A DNA stretch of 32,220 nucleotides from an uncultured Porphyromonadaceae bacterium (lineage in GTDB: Bacteria > Bacteroidota > Bacteroidia > Bacteroidales > Muribaculaceae): contig CAMWKV010000007.1 in the NCBI GenBank assembly GCA_947174915.1, positions 1-32,220 of the forward strand, written 5' to 3'. Position numbers and translations under genes: made by a program. A model generated the notes under the pieces. That model ran no database searches and was not told where the DNA came from. It worked only from the letters and a program-made list of their open reading frames with translations. Of the stretch, positions 1 to 8,647 are shown one piece after another (position 1 is the stretch's first letter; every line of letters starts with the position of its first letter).

Positions 1-650
1 GCAACATGGGTCTCCAGGCACGCCTCATGTCGCAGGCCATGCGCAAGCTCACCGGCACTATCTCGCGCACCAACACTACTGCCATCTTCATCAACCAGCT
101 ACGCGAGAAGATAGGTCAGATGTTCGGCCCCACCGAGACTACTACCGGTGGTAACGCTCTCAAATTCTACGCCTCCGTGCGTATCGACATCCGCTCGCGT
201 ACCACCATCAAGGACGGCGATAATGTCCTCGGCCGTCACACTGCCGTGAAAGTGGTGAAGAACAAGGTTGCGCCTCCCTTCAAGCGCGCCGAATTCGACA
301 TCATGTTCGGCGAAGGCATCTCCCGCTCGAGCGAGCTCATCGACCTCGGCGTCGAACTGGACATCATCACCAAGAGCGGCTCGTGGTTCAGCTACAACGG
401 CTCTAAGCTCGCCCAGGGACGCGAGGCTGCCAAGCGTATGCTTGAGGACAACCCCGAACTGGCGGCAGAAATCGAAGCACGCATCACCGAAGCCCTCGCC
501 GTGAGCGACCCCTTCACCAAGGGAACCGACAAAAAAGCTGCTAAGGCCGCCGACAAGGACGATGACGCCGATGCCGACAATGATGCCGACGCTCTGACGG
601 ACGACCTGGACGATCTGCCCGACGAATTCTCCATCGAAGAGGACCTCTAA
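1..650 (+). CDS. recA: RecA recombinase, C-terminal part (5' end outside window)
   Basis: RecA binds single-stranded DNA as an ATP-dependent filament, drives homologous strand exchange and stimulates LexA-type self-cleavage. The window enters the gene in mid-frame: the ATG at base 6 is the internal Met of the conserved [15 protein letters not shown] stretch, not a start. Visible RecA signatures are [10 protein letters not shown], the [19 protein letters not shown]-binding loop 2 region, [13 protein letters not shown], and [15 protein letters not shown]. The C-terminal tail is strongly acidic (many Asp, ending EEDL), as in other RecA proteins, where the tail tempers DNA binding. About 214 residues are visible, roughly the last 60% of the protein. 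The next gene on this strand starts 211 bases downstream, after a palindromic repeat. Confidence 0.97.
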   Translation, partial: NMGLQARLMSQAMRKLTGTISRTNTTAIFINQLREKIGQMFGPTETTTGGNALKFYASVRIDIRSRTTIKDGDNVLGRHTAVKVVKNKVAPPFKRAEFDIMFGEGISRSSELIDLGVELDIITKSGSWFSYNGSKLAQGREAAKRMLEDNPELAAEIEARITEALAVSDPFTKGTDKKAAKAADKDDDADADNDADALTDDLDDLPDEFSIEEDL

Positions 651-693
651 AGCAGTCTCCGGATTCGGTTCCGGCATCAAAATGGCTTCTCTG

Positions 694-774
694 ACGTAGG
701 GTAGCTCCACGGAGCGACCGCCGACCCACCAATGCGCAGCCCGGAAGCGGTCGCTCCATGGAGCGACCCTACGT
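694..774. repeat. Palindromic intergenic repeat (REP-like pair)
   Basis: Two 28-base arms (694-721 and 747-774) are inverted copies matching at 26 of 28 positions, separated by 25 bases. The right arm contains the perfect 20-base palindrome GGTCGCTCCATGGAGCGACC; the left arm is a near-perfect version of it. Each arm can therefore fold alone or with the other, as in paired REP/REPIN elements. It has no poly-T tail, so it is not a standard terminator. Function is unknown. Confidence 0.75.
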
Positions 775-861
775 GTATGACGGCTCACCTCTTACTTCCG
801 TACTTACTAAAGTGAGAGGAGCCATATTGACAGTGCGTCACCATTATAAAACGAACTCACC

Positions 862-3264
862 ATGAAAAAGAAAAACTATACCCCCGACGTATGCCCCGAG
901 GGCATGTCCATCGCCGATTGGCAGATCAATCTCCGCCGGCAAGCCGCCGAGAAGGGGCAGTTCATCATCCATGAACTGCCGGACCGCAACGTGCCGGGAG
1001 CCTTCGCCGTGGTGAGTCCGAAGACGCAGAGCAAATACCGCGTACTATATCACGGCGCAGGCAACCAGTGGAACTCCTGCGACTGTATGGACTTCCGCAC
1101 CAACGGTCTGGGCACATGCAAGCACCTCGAGGCCGTAGAACAGTGGCTCACCCGCCGCGGCCGGAAAGCCGACGCGCGCCTGCCGCGCAACAGTGGCATC
1201 GACGTACTCTATTCGCCCGACGGCCGCAAGATTCGCCTGCGCACAGGCTCCGGCTCGCCCGAAGAGCTGTCGCTGGCCGCCATGCGTTACTTCGACGACG
1301 CCGGCATCGCCAACGAGGGCATAGTGGCCGACATCCCCACTTTCATCGACCACGCCAAGCGTCTCGAACCGCGCTTCCACTGCACCGCCGACGCCCTCAA
1401 CCTCATCCTCGAGGAGCGCGACCGTCGCCGCCGTCACGAGCTCGCCGCGGCCATCGACGAGGAGGAAATTGCCGGCATCCTCTCAGCACGCCTTCTACCC
1501 TATCAGTGCTACGGCGTACGCTTTGCCTTCCGCGCCGGACGGTCACTCATAGCCGACCAGATGGGCCTCGGCAAGACCATCGAGGCACTCGCCACAGCAC
1601 AGCTATTTAAGAAATACAGCATGGTGGCATCGGTGGTGGTGGTGTGTCCGTCGTCGCTCAAATATCAGTGGAAGAAGGAGATAGAACGCTTCACCGGCGA
1701 GAGCGTAGTGGTGATAGAAGGCGTACACACCCGTCGCCGACAGATGTACGACCTCCCCGCCATGTACAAGATAGTGTCGTACCACACTCTGGCCAACGAC
1801 ATGAAAGCCATAGGCTCGCTCCATACCGACCTCCTCATCATGGACGAGGTGCAGCGCCTCAAGAACTGGAACACGCAGATAGCGCGCGCCGCCAGACGCA
1901 TAGAGAGCGAGTACGCAGTCATACTGTCCGGCACACCGCTCGAGAACCGTATCGAGGAACTGTACTCCGTCATGCAGTTCGTCGACCAGTACGCCCTCGG
2001 GCCTTATCACGACTTCATGCAGCGTAGCATCATCAAGTCCGACACTGGCAAGGTGACCGGCTACCGCGACCTACACACCGTGTCGGAGAGGCTGAGCGAC
2101 TGCATGATACGTCGCACCAAGAGCCAGGTGGCGCTGCAGCTACCCGAGCGGCGCGACAAGGTACTCTTCGTCACCATGACTGCCGAGCAGCAGGCCATCC
2201 ACAACGATGCCCAGAGCACCGTGGCACAGCTCGCCAATAAATGGCAACGGCAGAGATTCCTGTCCGAGAAGGACCGCAAGCGACTCCTCCTGTCACTCGG
2301 ACAGATGCGCATGGTATGCGACAGCACATATATCCTTGACCAGCACACACGCTTCGGCTCAAAGCTCTCCGAGGTGATGGAAATCATCGACAACGCCCGC
2401 GCAGAGAACGAGAAAGTAGTGGTATTCAGTCAGTGGGAACGCATGACACGCCTCGTTGCTGAAGAGCTCGAGCGCCTCGGCATCGGCTACGAATACCTCC
2501 ACGGCGGCATACCATCCCATCGCCGTGGCACCATGACGGAGCGCTTCTCCTCCGACCCGGCCTGCACGGTGTTCCTCAGCACTGACGCCGGCAGCACGGG
2601 CCTCAACCTCCAGGCAGCATCCACCATCGTCAACATCGACCTACCATGGAATCCTGCCGTACTCGAGCAGCGCATAGCACGCATACACCGCATAGGGCAG
2701 CGCCACAACATCCAGGTAATCAACCTTGTGGCTGCCGACACCATAGAGGAGCGTATGCTCACCACTCTCGACTTCAAGCGCAATCTTTTCGAAGGCATCT
2801 TCGATGGAGGCGATGACAGCATCACCCTCGACGACAACCGCCTGACACGTCTCGCTGCTGCTGTAGCCACCCTCTTTGACGACGAGACGGACGAGACGAC
2901 CGAAGCTGCACCCGCCGCAGATACTGCCTCCGAAGCCGAGGCCTCATCCGAAGCGGAAGCCTCAGCCGACGCAGAGGACACCTCCGTCTCTGAGGCCGCA
3001 GATAAAAACATCGAAGAAGAAGGCAAGCACCGAAGCTCGCCGGCACAAGACCCTGAAAGTCAAGCCAATCCCGCGGTCATCCTCGGCACAGCACTCTCGG
3101 CACTCGGACGAACATTAGCCAGCGAAGAAAGCCGCAAAGCCCTCGTCGACAGCATAGTGACCACCGACAGCGAAGGCCACACCGAGCTCCGCATACCCAT
3201 CGATAACAAGGAAACCGTAGCCACCCTCCTCACCGCCATCTCCCGCCTCTTCACCTCAAAATAA
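862..3264 (+). CDS. SWIM zinc-finger SNF2-family helicase/ATPase
   Basis: An 800-residue SWI2/SNF2 ATPase, expected to translocate on double-stranded DNA and remodel protein-DNA complexes; its bacterial substrate is not known. A SWIM zinc finger lies near residues 73-88 (CDC then CKH, the CxC...CxH pattern). The two RecA-like lobes follow: Walker A MGLGKT (about 234), DEVQ box (about 327), SGTPLENR motif III (about 356), then the C-lobe motifs TDAGSTGLNLQ (about 574) and RIARIHRIGQ (about 604). Residues about 670-740 are an Ala/Glu/Ser-rich acidic linker, followed by a short conserved-looking tail. It starts at ATG 862. Converges with trmD (41-base gap) without an obvious strong terminator between them. 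Confidence in the family is high; the biological role is not established. Confidence 0.93.
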   Translation: MKKKNYTPDVCPEGMSIADWQINLRRQAAEKGQFIIHELPDRNVPGAFAVVSPKTQSKYRVLYHGAGNQWNSCDCMDFRTNGLGTCKHLEAVEQWLTRRGRKADARLPRNSGIDVLYSPDGRKIRLRTGSGSPEELSLAAMRYFDDAGIANEGIVADIPTFIDHAKRLEPRFHCTADALNLILEERDRRRRHELAAAIDEEEIAGILSARLLPYQCYGVRFAFRAGRSLIADQMGLGKTIEALATAQLFKKYSMVASVVVVCPSSLKYQWKKEIERFTGESVVVIEGVHTRRRQMYDLPAMYKIVSYHTLANDMKAIGSLHTDLLIMDEVQRLKNWNTQIARAARRIESEYAVILSGTPLENRIEELYSVMQFVDQYALGPYHDFMQRSIIKSDTGKVTGYRDLHTVSERLSDCMIRRTKSQVALQLPERRDKVLFVTMTAEQQAIHNDAQSTVAQLANKWQRQRFLSEKDRKRLLLSLGQMRMVCDSTYILDQHTRFGSKLSEVMEIIDNARAENEKVVVFSQWERMTRLVAEELERLGIGYEYLHGGIPSHRRGTMTERFSSDPACTVFLSTDAGSTGLNLQAASTIVNIDLPWNPAVLEQRIARIHRIGQRHNIQVINLVAADTIEERMLTTLDFKRNLFEGIFDGGDDSITLDDNRLTRLAAAVATLFDDETDETTEAAPAADTASEAEASSEAEASADAEDTSVSEAADKNIEEEGKHRSSPAQDPESQANPAVILGTALSALGRTLASEESRKALVDSIVTTDSEGHTELRIPIDNKETVATLLTAISRLFTSK

Positions 3265-3305
3265 AAAGCGCCCCGCAGGGTGACTGCAAGGTATCAGTAA
3301 GTCTG

Positions 3306-3983
3306 TCAATCCTCCAGCAGGTCAGGACGGAGGCGTCGCGTGCGCTCCATAGCCTGCTCGTGACGCCACTCATCTATCTTCGCCTGATGGCCTGAAAGCA
3401 GAATCTGAGGCACCTCCCAGCCATTGTACACCGCCGGACGAGTGTAAATAGGCGGCTCCAGCAGATTGTCCTGGAACGAATCCGTCAGCGCGCTCTGCTC
3501 ATCACCGATAGCTCCCGGGATAAGACGTACGATAGCATCCGTGATGATAGCCGCCGGCAACTCGCCACCGGTCAGCACATAGTCGCCGATAGAAATCTCC
3601 TTAGTGATAAGGTGCTCGCGGATACGGTAGTCGATACCCTTGTAGTGACCGCAGAGAATGATGATATTGTCAAGCAGCGACATAGAATTCGCCATACGCT
3701 GATTGAACACCTCACCGTCCGGCGCGGTGAAAATCACCTCATCATAGTGACGCTCCGCCTTGAGAGCACTGATACATCTATCGACAGGCTCCACCTGAAT
3801 CACCATACCCGCATCACCACCGAAAGGATAGTCATCCACCTTGCGGTAGCGGTTCGTGGTATAGTCGCGGAGATTGTGCACCTTGATAGTGCAAAGCCCC
3901 TTATCCTGAGCACGTTTGAGGATAGAACAGTTCAGGGGTGATTCCAGCATTTCGGGAAGGACAGTGATGATATCGATACGCAT
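3306..3983 (-). CDS. trmD: tRNA (guanine-37-N1)-methyltransferase TrmD
   Basis: TrmD transfers a methyl group from S-adenosylmethionine to N1 of G37, next to the anticodon of tRNAs reading CNN and some other codons, which prevents +1 frameshifting. The 225-residue length fits the family. Seen motifs are [20 protein letters not shown] and the trefoil-knot loop [15 protein letters not shown], which binds the cofactor; [16 protein letters not shown] near the C-terminus is also typical. It lies downstream of the rloB-like gene on the same strand, but the 58-base gap contains its own promoter, so it need not depend on the defence genes. It is usually a single-copy essential-type gene. Confidence 0.97.
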   Translation of the reverse strand: MRIDIITVLPEMLESPLNCSILKRAQDKGLCTIKVHNLRDYTTNRYRKVDDYPFGGDAGMVIQVEPVDRCISALKAERHYDEVIFTAPDGEVFNQRMANSMSLLDNIIILCGHYKGIDYRIREHLITKEISIGDYVLTGGELPAAIITDAIVRLIPGAIGDEQSALTDSFQDNLLEPPIYTRPAVYNGWEVPQILLSGHQAKIDEWRHEQAMERTRRLRPDLLED

Positions 3984-3999
3984 GACAAATATTTTCCTG

Positions 4000-4031
4000 C
4001 AAAATTACAGAAACTCCCCCTCACTTCCAAA
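4000..4031 (-). promoter_or_regulatory. Promoter of trmD
   Basis: Read on the minus strand, TTTG, 20 bases, then TAATTTTG match the Bacteroidetes -33/-7 consensus (TTTG...TAnnTTTG). It lies 17 bases upstream of the trmD ATG and downstream of the rloB-like stop codon. Confidence 0.75.
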
Positions 4032-4041
4032 TCCCCCGCTA

Positions 4042-4734
4042 CTAAGGCATCTTATTCTTTAGTTTGTCCAGTTCCTTTTTGCAGAACGATAAAATCACCT
4101 TACCCAAGAGAAATTTTTCAGTAGAGTACAAGCTCGGTTTACCGGCCATATCCCGTTGAAAATTAAGCTCAGAGTTTGTGATTGCATTTTCGAGTAACAC
4201 AGGATGCAACTGGAAGTTAAAACCACCGGTTATTTTAGCATCCACAAATTGTTTGAAGGTCACATACTGTTCCACATCCTCTGCTTTAATTGAGTCATAG
4301 AGATGATAATAGAGCCATAATTCAAAACACGGATTACACTGAGCTACACACCATGCCGAATATGGCTTGACTTCATCGTATTCATCTGATATTGAATTAT
4401 TTTTACGGCTACAATACTCTCTGAGAACATCTATCTTACCGTGTTCCTCCCATTGGTCGGTATCTATAGCGAACCATATCTGATCCTGTTGCATATAGTC
4501 AATGATATATCGACAGGAATCACTGAAGAATATACGTTCGGCCAACTCAAGTAATTTAACGGGATCGGTATGCCCGTCTTCCGATGGCACTGCTATTATC
4601 TCAAGATTCGAGGACAGACCCTCAAAGAACTTATAATAATCCGGCTCAGTACCATTGCCCTCGCATATGACGTAAATCTTGTTGGCATTCTTGGAGGGAG
4701 CCAGTTTATGATAATCTTTTCTTCGAGCTATCAT
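4042..4734 (-). CDS. RloB-like (AbiLii-type) TOPRIM nuclease-like protein
   Basis: A 230-residue protein of the RloB type (RloB Pfam family), which pairs with an ABC/SMC-like ATPase in restriction-linked and abortive-infection loci (rloAB, AbiL). Signatures seen are VICEGNGTEPDYY near residue 22 (the glutamate of a TOPRIM-like fold), FAIDTDQWE near 90 (the DxD pair) and QCNPCFELWLYYHL near 132, the family hallmark. It starts one base after the ATPase stop codon (TGA-T-ATG), so the two are almost certainly translationally coupled. In known systems the partner ATPase is thought to sense phage and the TOPRIM part to cut nucleic acid; for this pair that is inference. All key motifs look intact. 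Confidence 0.88.
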   Translation of the reverse strand: MIARRKDYHKLAPSKNANKIYVICEGNGTEPDYYKFFEGLSSNLEIIAVPSEDGHTDPVKLLELAERIFFSDSCRYIIDYMQQDQIWFAIDTDQWEEHGKIDVLREYCSRKNNSISDEYDEVKPYSAWCVAQCNPCFELWLYYHLYDSIKAEDVEQYVTFKQFVDAKITGGFNFQLHPVLLENAITNSELNFQRDMAGKPSLYSTEKFLLGKVILSFCKKELDKLKNKMP

Positions 4735-4735
4735 A

Positions 4736-6061
4736 TCACCAGTTCAAGTCTGAAAGATTCGACAAAAATGGAATAGCGCCGTAACGGCCATGGAGATAGC
4801 CATTCTCTATATTTGCCGTCTTGTGGACATTATAGTCACTCAGTGGATAGAGTTGAGTAGCCTGTTCCACATCCTTTTGAGCGAACCATATCTCGTCCGG
4901 ACGAAATATTGACTGATCAAGTAGACAGCTCTCGTGAGTTGTAAAGATAATCTGCCCCTTGGCAGAAGTATTTTCCGAAATCCTGCTCATGATAGTCTTT
5001 ATCATAATAGGATGAATGCTGCGCTCTATCTCGTCGACGATAAAAATCCTGCTCTCTTTCAATATCCAGTAAAGTAAGGGAAGATACTCGATGAGCCGAC
5101 GCGTACCATCTGATTCATCCATCACCTGCATCTCTATATCTTTACCATCACGGGTGCGATGGACGGTAACTATCGACTTCAGAAATATAGTGTCATTCTC
5201 ACAGACTATATTAGAAAGATAGCTATACATGTTCTTCTGGAACATTACAGGTTCGCCGGGATTTTCTCTGGCAGCTTCGATGGCACGTGACAAGCCGGGG
5301 TCGCCCTTGGCATCTTCAATGTCCACCACTTCTTTTTTTACATCAAGGCGATAGATACCGGTCTGAAATTTCGGGAATACAGAATTGATATAGTCTTTGA
5401 ATTCAGCATCCGAGTCCATATAGTGCGAGATATACCCCATCTTCATATCAGGAAGCACCACCTGAAGATCTATCAGCCAACGGTAAGCCTCCGCTATCGG
5501 CGGGAACTCCTGAGGATAATACTTGCCGAAAAAAGCCAGCAAGAGCATATCGGGCCGCACAATACGCGTCAATACATCGGAGAACGTTTTATTATCCTCC
5601 TCTGAAATCTCGGACGGGGAGAGGGATATTTCGTTGCCTTTGCGCACAAAGAGTGGGATATCGTCCTTCTTCTCACATAGATAGAGTTCTTCCTGCTCAA
5701 TCTGCGTGCGAGTAAATACGATATGATAGTAATATATCGATTCGTTGACGAAGAACTCTATCGCCAACTCCGACGGCTTCATTCTGCTCTCGGCATCAAA
5801 CTTGAAAAACAAATCATCTGCGAAATAAACATCACCCAATTTTTCTTCAAGCATCATCTGCTTTAACAGATATATACAGCGGAGGAGATTACTTTTTCCC
5901 GCACCGTTGGCACCATATACGGCACTCATTCGCAAGGCCGTCACATGACCGCATTTTACCTTATGCCAGTCATGACTATGACTCTTACTGGAGGGAAAGG
6001 TGTTGAACTCTACAGCATCCTTGAACGATAGAATATTTTCAGCGGCAAATCGTAATAGCAT
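4736..6061 (-). CDS. RloA-like (AbiLi-type) AAA_15/21 ATPase
   Basis: A 441-residue ABC/SMC-like ATPase, partner of the RloB-like protein encoded one base downstream. Walker A is YGANGAGKSNLL (residues 49-60), a signature-like segment SDGTRRLIEYLPLLYW precedes Walker B IFIVDEIERSIHP (about 340), and a switch histidine follows in FTTHESCLLD (about 375). The N-terminal LRFAAENILSFKDA is typical of the OLD/AAA_15 group. The long insert between Walker A and the signature probably forms the coiled-coil or dimer domain. A strong promoter lies directly upstream, divergent from the XRE-CoiA operon. Role in phage defence is inferred from the pairing with RloB. The family members AriA (PARIS) and OLD ATPases are related alternatives, but the RloB partner argues for AbiL/RloAB. 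Confidence 0.87.
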   Translation of the reverse strand: MLLRFAAENILSFKDAVEFNTFPSSKSHSHDWHKVKCGHVTALRMSAVYGANGAGKSNLLRCIYLLKQMMLEEKLGDVYFADDLFFKFDAESRMKPSELAIEFFVNESIYYYHIVFTRTQIEQEELYLCEKKDDIPLFVRKGNEISLSPSEISEEDNKTFSDVLTRIVRPDMLLLAFFGKYYPQEFPPIAEAYRWLIDLQVVLPDMKMGYISHYMDSDAEFKDYINSVFPKFQTGIYRLDVKKEVVDIEDAKGDPGLSRAIEAARENPGEPVMFQKNMYSYLSNIVCENDTIFLKSIVTVHRTRDGKDIEMQVMDESDGTRRLIEYLPLLYWILKESRIFIVDEIERSIHPIMIKTIMSRISENTSAKGQIIFTTHESCLLDQSIFRPDEIWFAQKDVEQATQLYPLSDYNVHKTANIENGYLHGRYGAIPFLSNLSDLNW

Positions 6062-6088
6062 AAATCATATTCCGTTTAAACTTCACCG

Positions 6089-6120
6089 CAAAGATAATCA
6101 TTAATCCCATATAAGCAAAA
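6089..6120 (-). promoter_or_regulatory. Promoter of the rloA-rloB-like operon
   Basis: On the minus strand, TTTTG, 19 bases, then TATCTTTG match the Bacteroidetes -33/-7 consensus. The -7 box lies 27 bases upstream of the ATPase ATG. Confidence 0.75.
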
Positions 6121-6214
6121 TTAAATTCAATTACTCAAAAGAATCCGTTAATTTTTAACGCAACAAACCTAATATCTCTCCTATATCAGATTATTGTACA
6201 CACGATATAAATAG

Positions 6215-6269
6215 ATTTATATATAAATTTATAATTGTTATATTTGCCAATTACAATATTTATATATAA
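6215..6269. promoter_or_regulatory. Candidate operator pair in the divergent defence promoter region
   Basis: A perfect 14-base palindrome ATTTATATATAAAT (6215-6228) recurs as ATTTATATATAA (6258-6269), 43 bases further on, close to four helical turns. The second copy overlaps the -7 box of the XRE gene. This fits an autoregulatory site for the XRE protein, but the sequence is very AT-rich, so chance is possible. Confidence 0.4.
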
Positions 6270-6274
6270 CTTTG
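6243..6274 (+). promoter_or_regulatory. Promoter of the XRE-CoiA-like operon
   Basis: TTTG (6243), 20 bases, then TAACTTTG (6267-6274) match the Bacteroidetes consensus exactly. The ATG follows 43 bases downstream. Confidence 0.75.
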
Positions 6275-6317
6275 CAGCAAAATAAAAATATCAACGTTCC
6301 GGTCACCGTAGAACAAC

Positions 6318-6806
6318 ATGAATTTCATGAAAAAAATAACTTTGCAGCCCACACCTAATTCCAAAGCTACTATTTTGAGCAACAAAGTAGTAGAAGTAAC
6401 GGCGCCCGATGGCGAAGTATTCCAAGTGCTATGCCAAGCAGGACAATATATCAGCGAAGCAACGCGCGACCACGAGTTATTCTTGATCGAGAGTATCTTT
6501 GACAATTGTTTTTCAGACGACAAAGAGCAGATGCTCAATAACATATGGAAAAATGCAATGTCAAACGAACTCTCCTTCATCGGAATAAGTCCCGGAGACA
6601 GGCAATGTGAACGAAGCCGTATCGGTGCCCGCATCAAACAGATACGAACAGAGCGAGGAATCGAAGCTCGCGACCTTGCCACTCTCGTGGGTATTGACCC
6701 CGCCAACTTAAGCCGAATAGAAAATGGGAAATACTCCGTCGGAATAGACATCCTGTCTAAGATTGCAGCCTCATTAGGTAAGAAAATTGACTTAATAGAT
6801 ATCTGA
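6318..6806 (+). CDS. XRE-family regulator with C-terminal helix-turn-helix
   Basis: A 162-residue protein. Residues about 100-160 form a classic XRE helix-turn-helix: IGARIKQIRTERGIEARDL, then VGIDPANLSRIENGKYSVGI, then ILSKIAASLGKKIDLI. The N-terminal 90 residues are not recognised; an antitoxin or sensor role is possible. An in-frame ATG three codons later (6327) is an alternative start. The stop is separated from the next ATG by one base (TGA-A-ATG), so it forms an operon with the CoiA-like gene and probably represses it. It faces the RloA/RloB-like pair across a 256-base AT-rich region with candidate operators. Motif recognition is firm; target and signal are unknown. Confidence 0.85.
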   Translation: MNFMKKITLQPTPNSKATILSNKVVEVTAPDGEVFQVLCQAGQYISEATRDHELFLIESIFDNCFSDDKEQMLNNIWKNAMSNELSFIGISPGDRQCERSRIGARIKQIRTERGIEARDLATLVGIDPANLSRIENGKYSVGIDILSKIAASLGKKIDLIDI

Positions 6807-6807
6807 A

Positions 6808-7902
6808 ATGACTAACCATTTACATGCCCTCAATCGGGATAATCACCTCATACACATAAACGACGCCCAAAAAGGAAAGGAACACAGCTATACTTGTCCC
6901 GCCTGTGGGGCACCTATGATACCTAAACAAGGTAAAAAACAAGCTTGGCACTTCGCACATAAAGCCGACAAGGAAAATTGCTGTGCCGAGACATATCTCT
7001 ACAAAGTAGCAAAGCTCCGCATTAAGCAGTGCTTTGAAGAATCCTCGTCCTTTATCATCAAACCCGCTCAACGAGTAATTTGTAATGTAGAAGACTGCCC
7101 TGTAGGCCGATTAAAGCCTTGTGAATGGGAAAAGGAAGGTTCTCCTATTAACTTGAAAGAGAACTATGATACATGCGTCATTGATGCAATGTCAGACAAA
7201 TTTCATGCAGATTTATTGATTGTGTCTAAATCAAATGAAAACATTCCTCCGATACTAATTAATATCTCAGTCTCCACTACATATTGTGAACCTTGTGCAG
7301 TAACAGACTATAAGAAAATAAATCTACATATCAGTAGTGAGGAAGATTTATTGGAAATAGTAGGCAAAGCGACCATAAGCGAAACTATCAAAGAACCTGA
7401 GCAAAGGAATCCCTACGACAACGATAATGAGGAATATGAAGAATCTGAGCTTGATGAAGATATATCAATCCCCACTATCTTCTATAACTTCGATGATACT
7501 CCAGTATTTGAAAGACCAGACGAAAAACATCAGGCATATAAACATAGTTGGTGGATTAAACCTAACTATGGGTATCAATCTGATGAACCATCTGTTTTTT
7601 ATGGGTCAGGACGGTGTTTATCCTCTAATATTTCAAGCATCGAAAACTCAGTATTCTGCATACAGGCAAGATATAAAATTAATCGTGATTTTGCATTTAA
7701 GATATTAGCTCAAATCAATATCGGAATTAGATACTGCCCTATGTGTGAATTCTATGAATGGAATCGCTGTACAGAAAACCCTCCTTGTCCTACATACGCA
7801 GACAAATATGAAGCACAAAAGTGTAAGTTTTTCAAACAAAAGATTGATAAAACAGAAGAAATCCCCGAATATAAGGTGTATATAAATGGAAAGCCGCGCT
7901 AA
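6808..7902 (+). CDS. CoiA-like zinc-ribbon / nuclease-like protein
   Basis: A 364-residue protein whose start resembles competence protein CoiA: a zinc-ribbon-like YTCPACGAPMIPK (residues about 29-41) followed by WHFAHKADKENC, and then ESYLYKVAK-like helices (ETYLYKVAKLRIKQ). CoiA-like proteins carry a PD-(D/E)xK-type nuclease domain. Here the segment FHADLLIV ... ILINISVS is in the expected place, but the usual acidic residue appears as Asn (INI for IEI), so activity is doubtful. The C-terminus has a cysteine cluster (CPMCEFYEWNRC ... PPC ... KC) that looks metal-binding. Base composition is clearly more AT-rich than the core neighbours. The last codon overlaps the stop of the opposite-strand gene by four bases. 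The role in this accessory block is unknown; defence or nucleic-acid processing is inference. Confidence 0.7.
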   Translation: MTNHLHALNRDNHLIHINDAQKGKEHSYTCPACGAPMIPKQGKKQAWHFAHKADKENCCAETYLYKVAKLRIKQCFEESSSFIIKPAQRVICNVEDCPVGRLKPCEWEKEGSPINLKENYDTCVIDAMSDKFHADLLIVSKSNENIPPILINISVSTTYCEPCAVTDYKKINLHISSEEDLLEIVGKATISETIKEPEQRNPYDNDNEEYEESELDEDISIPTIFYNFDDTPVFERPDEKHQAYKHSWWIKPNYGYQSDEPSVFYGSGRCLSSNISSIENSVFCIQARYKINRDFAFKILAQINIGIRYCPMCEFYEWNRCTENPPCPTYADKYEAQKCKFFKQKIDKTEEIPEYKVYINGKPR

Positions 7903-8498
7903 AACTCTATGCCAAGGCGGAGGGCGGGCATTACGTCGTAGCCGGTATAGTGGCCGCCGGTGGGTCGGCTCCACATGCCTTCTTCTTCGTTCCAGCCACT
8001 GATATATTCATCATGGCGGACACCGCGCATGTTCACTCCCAGTGCCAGATTGATGGCCACGCGGCTGCCCCAGCTGAATCTGTAGCCCAATGTGAGGGCA
8101 CCGGAGAATGATCCATGCTCGAGCAGATTACAGCCCATGCGAAGATCGGCAAACGGAGTGAAGCGCCCGAAGCGAAGGTCTGTGCGGATATCGGCAAAGA
8201 GCGGCAGGTATTTCAATGTCGCATCGCTGGTATAATAATCCTGGTCATTGAGCATCCACACGAAACTCATGCCGCCGCCAACGAACAGATGAGGATTGAA
8301 CTGATAGCCATGCACTGTGCCGAAACCGAGCCAGAAATCCGAGTCACCGCCTTCGCCGGCAAGAAAACCGAGATTGGGAAATAAGAAACACTCCGCATCC
8401 ACAAAGCCGCGATATCCCTTCTGAGGGTCACGCCCGCGTGCATCCGCGCCCCCGGCACAAAGGATAAAAAGAATGATGGCTATTATAATTTTCCGCAT
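7899..8498 (-). CDS. Small outer-membrane beta-barrel protein, exported
   Basis: A 199-residue protein with a clear signal peptide (MRKIIIAIILFILCAGGADA, cleavage likely after ADA). The mature part has alternating hydrophobic/aromatic strands, many Gly, and repeated barrel-like segments (FVGGGMSFVW, FTPFADLRMGCN, SGALTLGYRFSW), and ends in LRLGIEF with a C-terminal Phe, the usual outer-membrane barrel ending. Length suggests an eight-stranded barrel. No specific family is recognised. A TATATTTG -7 box is present upstream (8552-8559), divergent from dnaX. Its stop overlaps that of the CoiA-like gene by four bases, marking the edge of the accessory block. Confidence 0.75.
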   Translation of the reverse strand: MRKIIIAIILFILCAGGADARGRDPQKGYRGFVDAECFLFPNLGFLAGEGGDSDFWLGFGTVHGYQFNPHLFVGGGMSFVWMLNDQDYYTSDATLKYLPLFADIRTDLRFGRFTPFADLRMGCNLLEHGSFSGALTLGYRFSWGSRVAINLALGVNMRGVRHDEYISGWNEEEGMWSRPTGGHYTGYDVMPALRLGIEF

Positions 8499-8551
8499 AT
8501 CGTCTTAACTGAATTTTCCGATTATTCATAAGTGAATACAGAACTTCTCGG

Positions 8552-8559
8552 CAAATATA
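8552..8559 (-). promoter_or_regulatory. -7 box upstream of the beta-barrel gene
   Basis: TATATTTG on the minus strand matches TAnnTTTG. No convincing -33 TTG is found at the right spacing, so the call is tentative. Confidence 0.4.
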
Positions 8560-8632
8560 CACAAATTTTTGGTAATGATTAGGTGCCTCGATTTTATTTG
8601 CCGGGGCGTAGGGGAGTTTGGCGGATTATTGT

Positions 8633-8640
8633 TATCTTTG
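8633..8640 (+). promoter_or_regulatory. -7 box immediately upstream of dnaX
   Basis: TATCTTTG is an exact TAnnTTTG match ending only seven bases before the dnaX ATG at 8648. Transcription from it would start at or within a few bases of the start codon. No -33 TTG sits at the standard spacing. Confidence 0.55.
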
Positions 8641-8647
8641 CGGCAAT

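Noticed and set aside
99-788. 229-residue minus-strand ORF
   Set aside because: Antisense to recA and to the palindromic repeat, with no protein-like motif.
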